Translations under genes and position numbers: made by a program | Part shown: positions 23,465 through 33,200 of the stretch, in pieces | How positions within the stretch are numbered: position 1 is the stretch's first letter | How the letters are laid out: each line of letters begins with the position of its first letter | Notes under the pieces: model-generated | What the model was told of the DNA's origin: nothing | Database searches by the model: none | What the model saw: the letters and a program-made list of their open reading frames with translations, nothing else | IMG/VR virus record: IMGVR_UViG_3300005747_000520 | Location: 1-35,837 of that record | DNA: 35,837 nt | Source of the DNA: a virus | Reading direction: 5' to 3' (one strand)

Positions 23465-23914
23465 TTATTCTGATTCTCCGAATGCGATTGCAGCCCAGTT
23501 TCCTGCACCTTCAAAGATGTCACTCATATCTTCGACATTGTTGACAACTTGTGCTGCGTTGTCAGCAGGGACTCTTCTGCCTTCTCCCTTCGTTTGTTCT
23601 TGCAAAGTGGTTTTTGCGGTGTCTGCGAATATTGATGCCATCATTGGATCATCTGTCAGTTCATTTACAGCTGAATCTACATATTCATTGCGAACATATT
23701 TTTCCCTAATAGGCTTCTGACTGTGTGTAGATCTTTTTACTGCTGCAGCAAGATCCCGATTTGGAGAAGGCCGGGGTGCACGCCTTTTTGGTTGACGTGC
23801 CTCCCGGATCGGCTCTTCGTCGTACCCTGGCTCAGAATCGATGCCTTCAAATAATATCTCTAACAAGCATTCTTTAACTATTTCTTTAAGAACTGAACGT
23901 TTAACTTTAGCCAT
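23465..23914 (-). CDS. Tagged head protein candidate, 149 aa
   Basis: The start MAKVKRSVLKEIVKECLLEI continues to LFEG. It gives a basic amphipathic helix followed by two possible prohead-protease sites, CLLE and ILFE. The rest is charged and poorly ordered: an Arg/Pro-rich segment (residues 38-55), then polar helices (DSAVNELTDDPMMASIFADT), and an end in NWAAIAFGESE. The start fits the capsid-targeting tag shared with four other proteins of this window. It lies between the 191-aa beta-rich protein and the basic core protein, close to the protease gene. A role as processed core or internal protein is inferred. The ribosome binding site (AGGAAG) is reasonable. Confidence 0.62.
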   Translation of the reverse strand: MAKVKRSVLKEIVKECLLEILFEGIDSEPGYDEEPIREARQPKRRAPRPSPNRDLAAAVKRSTHSQKPIREKYVRNEYVDSAVNELTDDPMMASIFADTAKTTLQEQTKGEGRRVPADNAAQVVNNVEDMSDIFEGAGNWAAIAFGESE

Positions 23915-23926
23915 AACTTAACCTTC

Positions 23927-24502
23927 CTATGGTATTGGTGCTACTGCGTCATTTTCTACGAGGACTGTAGCGGCAGTCTCTATTCCAACGTTGGAACCAT
24001 CACTAGTTTCTACAGTGAATTGAGATGATGGAACACCTGTGAGACCGGCGATGACCTCTATATGTTCGACTGCATTCACATCATCTAGTCGAAAATATAA
24101 TTTGCTAGCTTTCATTTCCAAACGAACACCATCTACGAATGCTAAGTCTACAAAAGAAGACGCTCCAGAAGCAACGCCCGTTTCGGACATTCCTACGAAA
24201 ACCTTGTCATTAGGTATTTTCGAATTTCCAGAGTGTGCAGTCATCATAATCCACCGGGAAACGTATGGAAACTCAATAGATATAATATCACCATCGTCCA
24301 AAGCGATATCCGTCGAGGTGTCATCAGCATCTGGGTAACTCGTATTATTGATGGCTATCGTTTGAAAAAACGGATAACCACTCGATTGGTATTCTGCAGT
24401 GTTGCCTACATGTGTGTAAGGATGATTCATAGTACCTGCAGCTGTTGCATTTGACCCAAATGCACCATTTGGATTTCTGTCTCTATCGTAATAACCTGCC
24501 AT
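23927..24502 (-). CDS. Beta-rich virion protein candidate, 191 aa
   Basis: The ATG at 24502 overlaps the protease stop (TAATG) and uses GGAGGAAAG at the protease 3' end, so it is translationally coupled. The N-terminus (AGYYDRDRNPNGAFGSNATA) is polar. The body is a series of strands with few charges (DIISIEFPYVSRWIMMTAHS, then KLYFRLDDVNAVEHIEVIAG) and a Ser/Thr-rich end. It looks like a compact beta-sandwich of the kind used for decoration or head-surface proteins. No family is recognised. Placement directly after the prohead protease suggests a head function; in T4 this position holds the scaffold, which here lies several genes later. Confidence 0.6.
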   Translation of the reverse strand: MAGYYDRDRNPNGAFGSNATAAGTMNHPYTHVGNTAEYQSSGYPFFQTIAINNTSYPDADDTSTDIALDDGDIISIEFPYVSRWIMMTAHSGNSKIPNDKVFVGMSETGVASGASSFVDLAFVDGVRLEMKASKLYFRLDDVNAVEHIEVIAGLTGVPSSQFTVETSDGSNVGIETAATVLVENDAVAPIP

Positions 24503-25113
24503 TATTCTTTCCTCCACGACATAATGTCATTGAATATTCTATCGACTCTATCACTTTTCGTAAAATGACGATTGAGATCGTTTTCATTTATTTCTTTACC
24601 CTCTTTCATCATGAAAGCACCGGGAGTGCTTGGCTCTGTTACAAAGTCCCAACAGATAAGTTGAAAATCGTCTTGTACGACTTGGTAGTCGCCTTCTTTG
24701 CGAGTGCTCCCAACACCACGTGATGATATACCAAGAGTTACGCCAGAATCGACTAGAGACTTAAGGATTTTCCCAGAAGGCGTATCCAAAATCTCGACTG
24801 ACCCGTAACAGATGTCACCTTGCATATAAGCTTCTCTCACAATGTGAGATGCGTTCTTCAATTCTACAACAGATGAATCAGGATGATCGAGTTCACCAAG
24901 AGCTCTATTTTCTGCAATAAACTTTTGGTAGTTTCTGACTTCACGTTCTAGAATGTCTATTGGATACACTCGGCCGTTCTGATTAAGTGTGTTCGCTTTT
25001 TGTAAGATCCCACGCATGATATAACGACCACCATTCGAAGATGCTTCTGTGATTGTCTTCTCTTTATCGTATTCCCACGCTGACCATTCAGTAATTAATT
25101 TGAGTCTACTCAT
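24502..25113 (-). CDS. gp21: Prohead core protease (gp21-like)
   Basis: This serine protease matures the prohead by cutting scaffold, capsid and internal proteins after (I/L)-x-E. The catalytic pattern of the T4 gp21 family is visible: His77 in GELDHPDS, Ser130 or Ser131 in GISSRGVGS, and Asp156 in ICWDFVTEPSTPGA. An I-T-E-A sequence at residues 21-24 could be a self-cleavage site. At 203 residues it is close to T4 gp21 (212). The ATG lies directly after the stop of the preceding gene, which contains the ribosome binding site. It is encoded between a gp67/68-position protein and virion proteins, and its substrates are encoded downstream, as in T4. Several short tagged proteins in the window are likely substrates. 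Confidence 0.92.
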   Translation of the reverse strand: MSRLKLITEWSAWEYDKEKTITEASSNGGRYIMRGILQKANTLNQNGRVYPIDILEREVRNYQKFIAENRALGELDHPDSSVVELKNASHIVREAYMQGDICYGSVEILDTPSGKILKSLVDSGVTLGISSRGVGSTRKEGDYQVVQDDFQLICWDFVTEPSTPGAFMMKEGKEINENDLNRHFTKSDRVDRIFNDIMSWRKE

Positions 25114-25956
25114 TTATTTTCTCCGCAACTCTTCTGATAGGTCGCACAACGTTAGAAAACGTGTCATCGTTTGATCATCAAGAGTATTTATGTCCAAGGA
25201 TTGTATATCCTCCTTGACTTCGTTAATTTTGTTTGAAACGTGATTATTGTCACATTCAGTTTGGTAATCTACAAGATCACGAAGAACTGTTTCTTTAATT
25301 CTTTTAAGCATGTTTCTAAATCCTTTAGTGTCTCCGCTTTCAGCGAATACATACTGCTTGATTAGAACTTGCTGAACGTCTGTCAATTGTTTTCCGTATT
25401 TGTCATTGAATTTTTCAGTCATGACTTTTACGACAAGATTATCAACTTCTTTGTCATGCTCTTTTAAGATCGATCCTGTTTGTTTAGGTGACGTCAAGAT
25501 CGAATGTACTTTGGATTCATATAGAGTGACCCGATTGAAATCGGCTTTGTTCCATAGTCTCCAGTCATTGAGAAGAGTTTGAACTGTTGCAAAGTCTTTG
25601 TAGCTTTTTACGGGCTGTGCGTAGAATCCTTTACCAAAGGAGTGATTAATCTCCTTGATTAGTCTAGATTTTTCACGCTCCAAACGCTGCACATTATGCG
25701 CTCTTGCAGCTTTCTTTGCTTCGTCTAAGATTTTGGTGGCTAAAGAACCATCTTTAATCTCTGGTTCTACGATAGCTTTGAATAATCGGTGTTCTCGATA
25801 TATTTCAGTGCCCTCTTTGTAGAACCGCTTGATAAGCGTTTGTGCTCGTTTTGTCAATACTGGTTTATTTTCTACGATACCTTTCGCTGCTGTTGCTAGC
25901 AACTGTTCGTAGATAATCCCGACATTTCGTTTTTTGTTGTGGGATCTAGTTGTCAT
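25114..25956 (-). CDS. Conserved-looking helical protein in the gp67/68 position, 280 aa
   Basis: I start at the ATG at 25956 with GGAG 7 nt upstream, overlapping the portal's C-terminal codons. The protein is almost entirely helical and charged: RNVGIIYEQLLATAAKGIVE, then a long Lys/Glu helix (KILDEAKKAARAHNVQRLE), and a C-terminal pair (KINEVKEDIQSLDINTLDD). No catalytic motif or membrane segment is visible, and no family is named with confidence. T4 places the small core proteins gp67 and gp68 between portal and protease. This single larger protein fills that gap and may be a core or portal-assembly factor. It is tightly coupled to the genes on both sides. Confidence 0.65.
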   Translation of the reverse strand: MTTRSHNKKRNVGIIYEQLLATAAKGIVENKPVLTKRAQTLIKRFYKEGTEIYREHRLFKAIVEPEIKDGSLATKILDEAKKAARAHNVQRLEREKSRLIKEINHSFGKGFYAQPVKSYKDFATVQTLLNDWRLWNKADFNRVTLYESKVHSILTSPKQTGSILKEHDKEVDNLVVKVMTEKFNDKYGKQLTDVQQVLIKQYVFAESGDTKGFRNMLKRIKETVLRDLVDYQTECDNNHVSNKINEVKEDIQSLDINTLDDQTMTRFLTLCDLSEELRRK

Positions 25957-27979
25957 CGTCATTCTCCAATTCAAAGTCTAGATCGAATGATTCTTCGATC
26001 AGTGTTTCATAATTTTGTGCTTCTGTCATTAACTTACGTATGCCTAACTTCGAGTTCATTTTCTCTAACATTCTTTGTGTGTCATAGGAAAGGGATGGTC
26101 TAATAGTTTCGGGTATTGGATCCTTGATCCCACTGTCCATTCCAGCGATCACATCGGCTAATCTTTGAGGCGATTCCAATTGTGTACGTTTGCCCCAATT
26201 TCTGATCCAACTTGAATCGTAAGGATCGTTCATTGTATCCTGAGGCCTGGAACCTCCAACCATTGCGTTGAAGTTCGGCATGTGAAGATCTTGCGCACCG
26301 AACTTAACCGATCTGTCACGCTTGGTTTCTATGTCATTGCCGAATACACCTTTCGCAGATTGGCTCGCTTTTATTTCGCCATCACCAATGTGTTGGGATA
26401 TTCTTTCCAAATCTAGGTATTCTTCATCTTCTGCAGAATCTTCGTCAAATTCGTCAGTTTCACCGAGTGTAGGAGTGATCTTAATGTCAGAAGTTCCATC
26501 CACGAGACTTCCAGTTCGGATATCAGCATCGAACATGCCACCCCCTGCATCTCCACCATCATCACCGTCGCCACCTGCGCCGGCATTTTCGACTTCCATT
26601 CCTTCGAGCTTCTCTCGTATAAGATCACTGTGTATTTGCTCTATAGTTTCTTTATTAAATCCGAATATGTTCTGGTATACCCAGGTTTTCGATACCATTC
26701 CTTCAGGAGCAGAACCAGCTATGCTAAACTTTTGTTCGATAAGAGAGAGCTTCTGTTGTTGTGCAAGTGACGATGGGTTAGACAAAGATAAAGAAAAATC
26801 AAGAAGATCTTCACCATCGAATCCGTGAGCGTATAGATGAATCATTGCAAGTTTATTAAGTTCTGCAATGATTGTTTTTTGAATACGCGCTATCGATCGA
26901 GAGAATCGTATATCTTCTTGAGCCAATGTTGCCTTCGATCCTACTTCTTCATCGTATCCTAGATACGCTTTCGGTATCTTGAGAGCGGCAAAAAGTTTCT
27001 TCTGTATGTATTCAACATCCTCGATGGCTGACGTATTTTGGCCTCCGGACAATGAATCGATTCGAGTGCCAGAGTCACCACCTCTTACGGGGATGAAATA
27101 ATCTTCATCAACAGCCATCGGATTATACCTGAGATCAACGTTACCAGAACCGTTAGCAACTTTATTCACTTTCAAAGAGTTCTTTGCTTGCTCTACGTAA
27201 TTCGCAACATCTTCAGGAGGTACGTTACCTACATCAATATAGAAAACCCTTCTTTCAGGTGATCGAATAACACGATACACCATCATTGCATCTTCGATAA
27301 GAATCAGTTGGCGCCATATCCTACGTGCAGCTTCGAGAACTGAAGATCCATACGGGAGGAATGCGTCATTACCGAGCAATCTAAAATGAGAGATTTGCCA
27401 ATTTTCTAGGATAGTATTCCCTTGCGAGATCCATCTAAACCTGACTGCACTCGGATCGTTTGCATCGTAACCTTCTTCTCTTTCGATCTCGGTGATGGGA
27501 ATAGGGTATGCGTTGATAACGCCATACTCTGGAGACACATCATTGAACAAGAAGAAGTCACCATACTTGCAAAGATTACGGGTCCACATCACCATATTAA
27601 AGTTCACATTTAAAGTGTCGTAGAATAACGTCTCTAGTAATTCTTTTACTTTTCTGTTGTTTGAATAGATGTGTAGGACTCGTCCTTCTGCGTCTTGGGA
27701 GCAGCTTTCTTCTGCGTAGATGTCCAAGGCGCTAGCAATCTCGGGTGTAGATTCCATTTCAGAAAAATCACTATACCGAGCCATGCGGTCAAAAGTGCCA
27801 TAAGCAGAAAGAGTGCTATTGTACACGTCTGAATGAGCTTTCTTAAAAAGCTCCACAGCAGAAGAGGCATTCTTTTCAGCTTTTGTATAATTCTTGACCT
27901 TGCGTTTGACGCTTGGTCCGGATCGAAACAGCTTCGTAAGTCGCTGAAACAAGTTGTCTGGGGTTTTTCTTTCTGCCAT
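25946..27979 (-). CDS. gp20: Portal protein (gp20-like)
   Basis: The dodecameric portal forms the DNA channel at one head vertex and starts prohead assembly. Familiar stretches include MARYSDFSEMESTPEIASAL followed by a short Asp-Ile-Tyr-Ala-Glu-Glu turn. Further along come VMWTRNLCKYGDFFLFNDV, then VIRSPERRVFYIDVGNVP and IQKKLFAALKIPKAYLGYDE. At 677 residues it is longer than T4 gp20 (524). Part of the excess is a Gly/Asp linker (AGAGGDGDDGGDAGGGMFD) and an acidic tail ending ELENDDDN. L-M-T-E-A near the C-terminus could be a protease site. The start has AAGGAAGG upstream. It lies between terminase and the core-protein candidate, the standard packaging order. Confidence 0.94.
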   Translation of the reverse strand: MAERKTPDNLFQRLTKLFRSGPSVKRKVKNYTKAEKNASSAVELFKKAHSDVYNSTLSAYGTFDRMARYSDFSEMESTPEIASALDIYAEESCSQDAEGRVLHIYSNNRKVKELLETLFYDTLNVNFNMVMWTRNLCKYGDFFLFNDVSPEYGVINAYPIPITEIEREEGYDANDPSAVRFRWISQGNTILENWQISHFRLLGNDAFLPYGSSVLEAARRIWRQLILIEDAMMVYRVIRSPERRVFYIDVGNVPPEDVANYVEQAKNSLKVNKVANGSGNVDLRYNPMAVDEDYFIPVRGGDSGTRIDSLSGGQNTSAIEDVEYIQKKLFAALKIPKAYLGYDEEVGSKATLAQEDIRFSRSIARIQKTIIAELNKLAMIHLYAHGFDGEDLLDFSLSLSNPSSLAQQQKLSLIEQKFSIAGSAPEGMVSKTWVYQNIFGFNKETIEQIHSDLIREKLEGMEVENAGAGGDGDDGGDAGGGMFDADIRTGSLVDGTSDIKITPTLGETDEFDEDSAEDEEYLDLERISQHIGDGEIKASQSAKGVFGNDIETKRDRSVKFGAQDLHMPNFNAMVGGSRPQDTMNDPYDSSWIRNWGKRTQLESPQRLADVIAGMDSGIKDPIPETIRPSLSYDTQRMLEKMNSKLGIRKLMTEAQNYETLIEESFDLDFELENDDDN

Positions 27980-27997
27980 TCGTTCATACCTTCCTTA

Positions 27998-28023
27998 ACT
28001 AACCAATAAATATACGTTAGTTT
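27998..28023 (-). other. 7-bp inverted repeat between terminase stop and portal gene
   Basis: On the minus strand AACTAAC and GTTAGTT enclose a 12-nt AT-rich loop directly after the terminase stop codon and before the portal ribosome binding site. No T run follows, so it is not a classical terminator. It could slow a polymerase or protect a message end. Confidence 0.35.
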
Positions 28024-29604
28024 TTATTTCAACCAGTCAAAACTACCATAAGGGTTCTTAGAAGCGGGAAAAGTGACACTCTTACGATGATGTTGTATCT
28101 TTTGTCCGTTTTGATCCAATACAGTATCTTCTACCTGGGTTGAGTTCACTGCAAACGCAGCGAGCATTGCTTTGTTTAAGTCTGTTCCTGACTTAGATAA
28201 TTGAGGCGAGGTATCATAGAGCCAAACACCAATCGCAAGAGCCATGATAAGGTCGTCGTTTTGACCTCTCATCGCCTGTGCCTTTCCATTCTTCCATACG
28301 AAGGTTTTGAGCTCTTCATATAACCGACTGGAACGAATCTTTACTTGCTTAGTTCTCAACACTTCTTCCAATTTCGTCAGTATTTGTGCACGGGTTTTAG
28401 AATTAGTCTGAAACCCAATTTTGGCAATGTCGTGATTGCCGTATAAATAATTATATCTGTCTTTCTCGTTTTGGAAATATAAATTTCTATAATCTAATTC
28501 GCTTAGTTTCATAATTACAGCGTAACCATACGAATTATTTTCTGGACATATCAATGCGTCGTTATATCTCTTTCCGGCTTCTGCTAATAGCTGTGCGAAT
28601 CTATCTGGTGGCAACTTGCCTTGGTATTCTGCTACGATACAAGAGGCTTCGGTATCGATTACGTGGAAAGTGGAATAGTCTGTCGCATCACCTCTCGAAA
28701 CATCTGCGGAGATCACGTACTTCTTCTCTTTCAGAGGATAATCCCAAGCCCAAACACCCATGTCAGGGCCCCAACGATCAATAGGTGTACGTATCCATTC
28801 TCGGATATATTCGATGTCTTCTACTCGAAGAAACGTTTCACCCGATGCAGCAAAGTCACATAATAATTCTTGCGCGATTTGTTTCTGCGACATGTTCTTA
28901 GTTTCTGCTTCAAACCATGCGTCATCTCGGTCTGGATGAACTTCCCATGGAAGCTTGATAGGATTGAAAATATTTTCGCCCTTTTCAGCATACACCCAAA
29001 GATCATAATATTGTCCACCCACTCCATTGGGTGTGGAAAGCACGATGGCTTCACCACCAGTAGACAATGTGGGATATAACCCTGTCCACAACGTGTCGAA
29101 GTTTCTTACGAATGCAGCCTCATCTACAATCAGAAGTGACAAAGCTTCTGAACGACCTGCATCTTCTGATGTAGGAATCGCTTTAATTTGAGACCCATTA
29201 TTAAACTCGAGTGCCTGCGAATTATTCTTCACAATCTGTGGTAGAATAAGCCACTTCGGGCATGACGCTAATAAAAACTTACATTTTCGAATAAAGTTCT
29301 GAGCCACCGCTAATTTTGTAGCGATGACTAGAACGTTCTTGTCTTTATGAAACAATACCATCCACATTGCGTAAGCAGCAGTAATAGTGGACAGACCAAG
29401 CTGTCTAGACTTAAGAACGATGTTGAACCTGTTCTGCCTGAAGTCATTGACACAGCGATCTTGGAAATCATAAGTCTTAAAGGGAATCGAGCCTTGCGTT
29501 GGATGTTGGATCTTCACATACTTGTTGAAGAAATGAATAGGATCCTTTCCACATTTGATGATCTCTTTGATCTGCGCTTGCTTGTTGTTTCGTATTGATG
29601 CCAT
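28024..29604 (-). CDS. gp17: Terminase large subunit (gp17-like)
   Basis: This is the packaging motor ATPase and headful nuclease. The ATPase motifs are a Walker A variant KSRQLGLST (65-73), Walker B LLIVDEAAF (157-165, D161 and E162), and a coupling-type LSTPNG (189-194). The RNase H-like nuclease has acidic residues in ISADVSRGDATD (D301), ICPENNSYG (E355) and RGQNDDLIMALA (D450/D451), in the order expected from T4 gp17. At 526 residues it is somewhat shorter than gp17 (610), mostly at the N-terminus. The ATG overlaps the preceding stop (TAATG) with a weak ribosome binding site, so coupling is likely. It docks on the portal encoded next. No clear small terminase subunit was recognised in the window. 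Confidence 0.95.
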   Translation of the reverse strand: MASIRNNKQAQIKEIIKCGKDPIHFFNKYVKIQHPTQGSIPFKTYDFQDRCVNDFRQNRFNIVLKSRQLGLSTITAAYAMWMVLFHKDKNVLVIATKLAVAQNFIRKCKFLLASCPKWLILPQIVKNNSQALEFNNGSQIKAIPTSEDAGRSEALSLLIVDEAAFVRNFDTLWTGLYPTLSTGGEAIVLSTPNGVGGQYYDLWVYAEKGENIFNPIKLPWEVHPDRDDAWFEAETKNMSQKQIAQELLCDFAASGETFLRVEDIEYIREWIRTPIDRWGPDMGVWAWDYPLKEKKYVISADVSRGDATDYSTFHVIDTEASCIVAEYQGKLPPDRFAQLLAEAGKRYNDALICPENNSYGYAVIMKLSELDYRNLYFQNEKDRYNYLYGNHDIAKIGFQTNSKTRAQILTKLEEVLRTKQVKIRSSRLYEELKTFVWKNGKAQAMRGQNDDLIMALAIGVWLYDTSPQLSKSGTDLNKAMLAAFAVNSTQVEDTVLDQNGQKIQHHRKSVTFPASKNPYGSFDWLK

Positions 29605-30017
29605 TATTCTACGTGATACTGGATAGTTCTGTAGTATTTACCACGAAGAAGTGAAGGATTGAAAGAAAAGATGTCTAGATGAGATTCGAAGAGTGGCTGT
29701 TGACCCTTTCTTTCGCTCTTGAACTCTTTAATCTTAAGAGCACGACCAGCAACATCTTTAAAGTCTGTTTTGAGCTGTTTTACTGCTTCATTGATCGCTT
29801 TGATCGATATATCGTCATGTTTCTGTTGTTCGGTTTGAACACCCTCAACAGGATTCACGTTGACTATTGTTTCGTATCGAATTTCTAGCGTGTGTCCTTC
29901 GTCACAATGATTAATCAATTTATACGCAATGGCATGCCCAGCATCTCTGATAGCTGTACGGCCAAAAGAAGTGTCGATTAGACCACCTAGTACTCGTAAT
30001 TCATGAATATCTAACAT
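29604..30017 (-). CDS. Hypothetical 137-aa protein coupled to terminase
   Basis: The ATG has AGGAG 8 nt upstream. The protein mixes strands and helices: LDIHELRVLGGLIDTSFGRT at the start, HTLEIRYETIVNVNPVEG in the middle, a Lys/Glu helix (ISIKAINEAVKQLKTDFKD), and a C-terminal strand pair (DIFSFNPSLLRG, then RTIQYHVE). No helix-turn-helix or catalytic motif is evident. It overlaps the terminase start by one base, which is the place of a small terminase subunit in T4. However, nothing in the sequence identifies it as one, and the strand content argues against the usual helical gp16. A small virion or packaging accessory protein is equally possible. Confidence 0.6.
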   Translation of the reverse strand: MLDIHELRVLGGLIDTSFGRTAIRDAGHAIAYKLINHCDEGHTLEIRYETIVNVNPVEGVQTEQQKHDDISIKAINEAVKQLKTDFKDVAGRALKIKEFKSERKGQQPLFESHLDIFSFNPSLLRGKYYRTIQYHVE

Positions 30018-30038
30018 AAGTTATCTCCTATTTTGTAT

Positions 30039-30233
30039 TTAATTATCTGGTCTCCAACCATTTTCCCACTTTTCTCTGTTGGGATAACGAAACTTTACAT
30101 CACAGACTTCGCAGCACCCGTATTTCTTAAAGTTAATAACATCTTTTATATCTGAAAATGCTTTGTTACAGATTGGACAATCCTTTGGGTCTGGTTCGTA
30201 TCCTTCGGGCACTATCACTATTGGTTTATTCAT
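30039..30233 (-). CDS. Small zinc-binding protein, 64 aa
   Basis: Two Cys pairs, CPIC and CEVC (with an extra neighbouring Cys), are spaced to bind one zinc ion in a rubredoxin- or zinc-ribbon-like fold. The N-terminus IVIVPEGYEPDPKDCPIC is a strand and loop leading to the first pair. The C-terminus ends FRYPNREKWENGWRPDN. It overlaps the 3' end of the recombination gene by 8 nt, and that gene's end (AAGGTG) supplies the ribosome binding site, so it is translationally coupled to it. Partnership with the recombination or packaging machinery is possible from location. I cannot give a function. Confidence 0.7.
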   Translation of the reverse strand: MNKPIVIVPEGYEPDPKDCPICNKAFSDIKDVINFKKYGCCEVCDVKFRYPNREKWENGWRPDN

Positions 30234-33200
30234 ATTTCACCTTGGAATCCATTCCTTCTCTAGTGATAACAATAACGTCATCCACGGAATCTTTTACTAC
30301 TTCTACGTGTGATATAACGAGAATCAGTCTATAGTATCTCTTGAGACGATGGAGAAGGCCTACAACCGCCTCTATATTTTGTGGGTCGAGTGCACCAAAA
30401 CCTTCGTCTACTACGAACATGTCAGACTTACTTAGGGATGACACATTCGACATTGCCACACGGAGTGCCATAGACGATACCATCTTTTCCATACCAGATC
30501 CGCACTCAACAGGCCTACGAGTGTCACCGTAATTGATAAAGATGTCAGTGTTCCTTTCATCTACTTCTAACTCAATCGTAAAGCCTGTGACATCTGATAG
30601 GATTTTCGCAAGTTCAGCATTGATCGCTGGCAATTGTTTTGCCATCACTTGCGTAGGTATACCTTTCCATGACGTGGCTCTTTGTAAGAAGTCATAAACT
30701 TTATATTCCATCTGAAGTCTATCGTATTCGAGCTGATCTTTCTTCAATTGTTCGATGTCTGCGGTGTATTTGCCAACCTTTTGAATATTCGACATGTACG
30801 ATGAATCTTTGGAATGTATCTGAGTACTCACGTTCTCGATTAATCGCTGAAGACGTTTCAATTCGTCACTTTTATCAGCATTCAATTTTAATTTAAGAAC
30901 AGATATATGTTCGTTTAACTCCTCAATGTCCTTAACAAGCCGATTGATGCGTAGATTCGTAGCTTCTATCGATGATTCAAGTCTGGCGTGGGTGATCTTA
31001 TCTTCAGCTTCTTGTCTTAACATAGATTCGTATTTAGCGATTCTATTTCGAAGACCTTCACCTTGTAAATCCTCTATGTTTTCCTTCATCTTGGCGACTT
31101 CTTCACGTAGTTCTGTGACTAGTACCCTCTGTTCGTTCATCAGAGTTTTATTTCTGTGTGATTCAGCTATAAACTTGCACGTTGGAAACGAATCACCACA
31201 AGGCACTTCCTTTAATAACGACACAGAATGCTTTTGTCCTTTTAAGATACGATTTTCTTTATCTAGCAAGTTCTTCTGTTTCATCAATGATCGATTTAGA
31301 TCTTCGAGATTCTCGAGTCTTCTGCGAAAACCTTCGATAGGGAAGGTTGCTTTGATATTATCGTATTTTCCGAACTTAACTTCCAAAGATTCAATCTCGT
31401 CTTTGGTTGTTTCGATGGAGTTACGCAATTTACGAAGTTGAGATTGCTTTGTCTGTAAATTAGATTCAGCTCTATGTAGGACAGAAGGATCGACAAAATC
31501 ACCATCTGATTCGTTGTTCGCTTGTTGCTGAAGAATCACCAATCTTTCTTTAAGTTGGTCTGTTTCCATTTTAAGTTCTACGTTGGTTTCGTGTAACTGG
31601 CCGATTTTTTGTTTCTTACTTCGGATTTCTGCAACCCAATCTTTTTCTTGCATTCTTCGTAGGATACCTTTGATGCCTTCGCCTTCTTTACGGATATGCT
31701 TATTAATCTCTTCGAAAACATCAAGACCCATAAATGTCGATAGAAGCTTCTTTCTATCAGTACTTCCTTTATTGATGAAAGCATTCATCTGTCCTTGCGC
31801 AGCAAAAGAAGTCATCATAAACTCGTCGGGTGTCCCGATAAGATCTCTTAGTTCTTTTTCTGTTTCTCTTCTCTGTTCTCCACTAAGGTCACGTAGGATG
31901 CATCCATCTTCGTCTACTTCGAACAAGTTGAGATATGTCTGTGCACCGTCTGTACCATTTCGTCTAGATGTGTATCGTACAGATTGTCGCTCTAAACGAT
32001 ATAATTTGGAGTTTACAGAGAATGTAAGATCTGCATTCCCTTCTTTCTTGCGATAATTCACAACATGTGCATTTGAAGTGAGGCCTCTATCGTTGGAATT
32101 GTACAATGCGTACATTACGGTACCCGGAATAGATGACTTTCCACAACGATTTTGGCCAAAGAGACCTACAACACCTGATAACTTACCAAAGTCTATCGTA
32201 TTGTCGTGGCCATAACCGAACATATTGTCGAAGTTCATCTTGCGGAGAGACCATTTCTTTGCCGCGGGAATCGAATAATCGAGCTCTTTGATGGTTTTGT
32301 CCATAATTTCGTCGCATTCGATCCAAAACTCTTCATCAAAACCCTCGTCAGAACCATATTCTCTAATCAGTTCCTTGTGAGTTTCATTATTCGAAAGATC
32401 AAGCACTTCGAGTTTTTCGATCTGTTCTTCTTCTGCTAATTGTTTCTTTGGCACTAATTTGAAAACAACTTCGTGAGCATCATACTCTCTACGTAGAACA
32501 GTGGACACTTTTCTTTGAGTCTTTGGATCAAGTTGTTCATTGGCTCGAATTCTATAACGAGCACCACTTGGCCAAGCTTTAGTACACTCTGTGATGGTTG
32601 ACACAATGTTTCCTTGCCAATCGACTGTCACGAAAGGATTTTCGTGTGCAACTGGATGAAACTCTACTTTCCAATCGCCTGGATCGTTGATGTGCCAACA
32701 CAAGAAACCCTTGCCGGGTGTTTCACCGTAGTTCTGTTGTATTGTGGAACCCGGGTAGTGAATACGACCATCACGGTCCATCTGTTGGCGTTTGTGAATG
32801 TCACCCAACATCGTAAATGTGAACTCACGGAACCTCGACATTTTCGTCTCACCTTCGAGCATAAAGTCACCGTCGGTGTGAGAACCCCAAACTGAACCGT
32901 GATACAGCGCTATAGAGATAGGTCTGGTGCCGCTGGGTCTCAGATTATCGAATCCAGCGGTATCAAAAGGACAGTATACACACCATTCGACATCTGGTAG
33001 GTGAGGATCTGGATAAACTCCTGTTCCTTTGTATAGGTACAATCGTGGTAGATTAAGCATATTCACGATGGGCGAGATAGCATCTTGTCGGTCTGTATTC
33101 AAAACGAGTCCATCATGGTTACCTAACATTACGTGGACAGGACAGATCTTATGCATCTCTGTGAACCACCATGCAAGTGAATCGATTAATTCGGGTGAAA

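Noticed and set aside
23443-23480. AT-only hairpin (AATAAT/ATTATT) as a terminator after the 149-aa gene
   Set aside because: The stem has only six A/T pairs and would be very weak.
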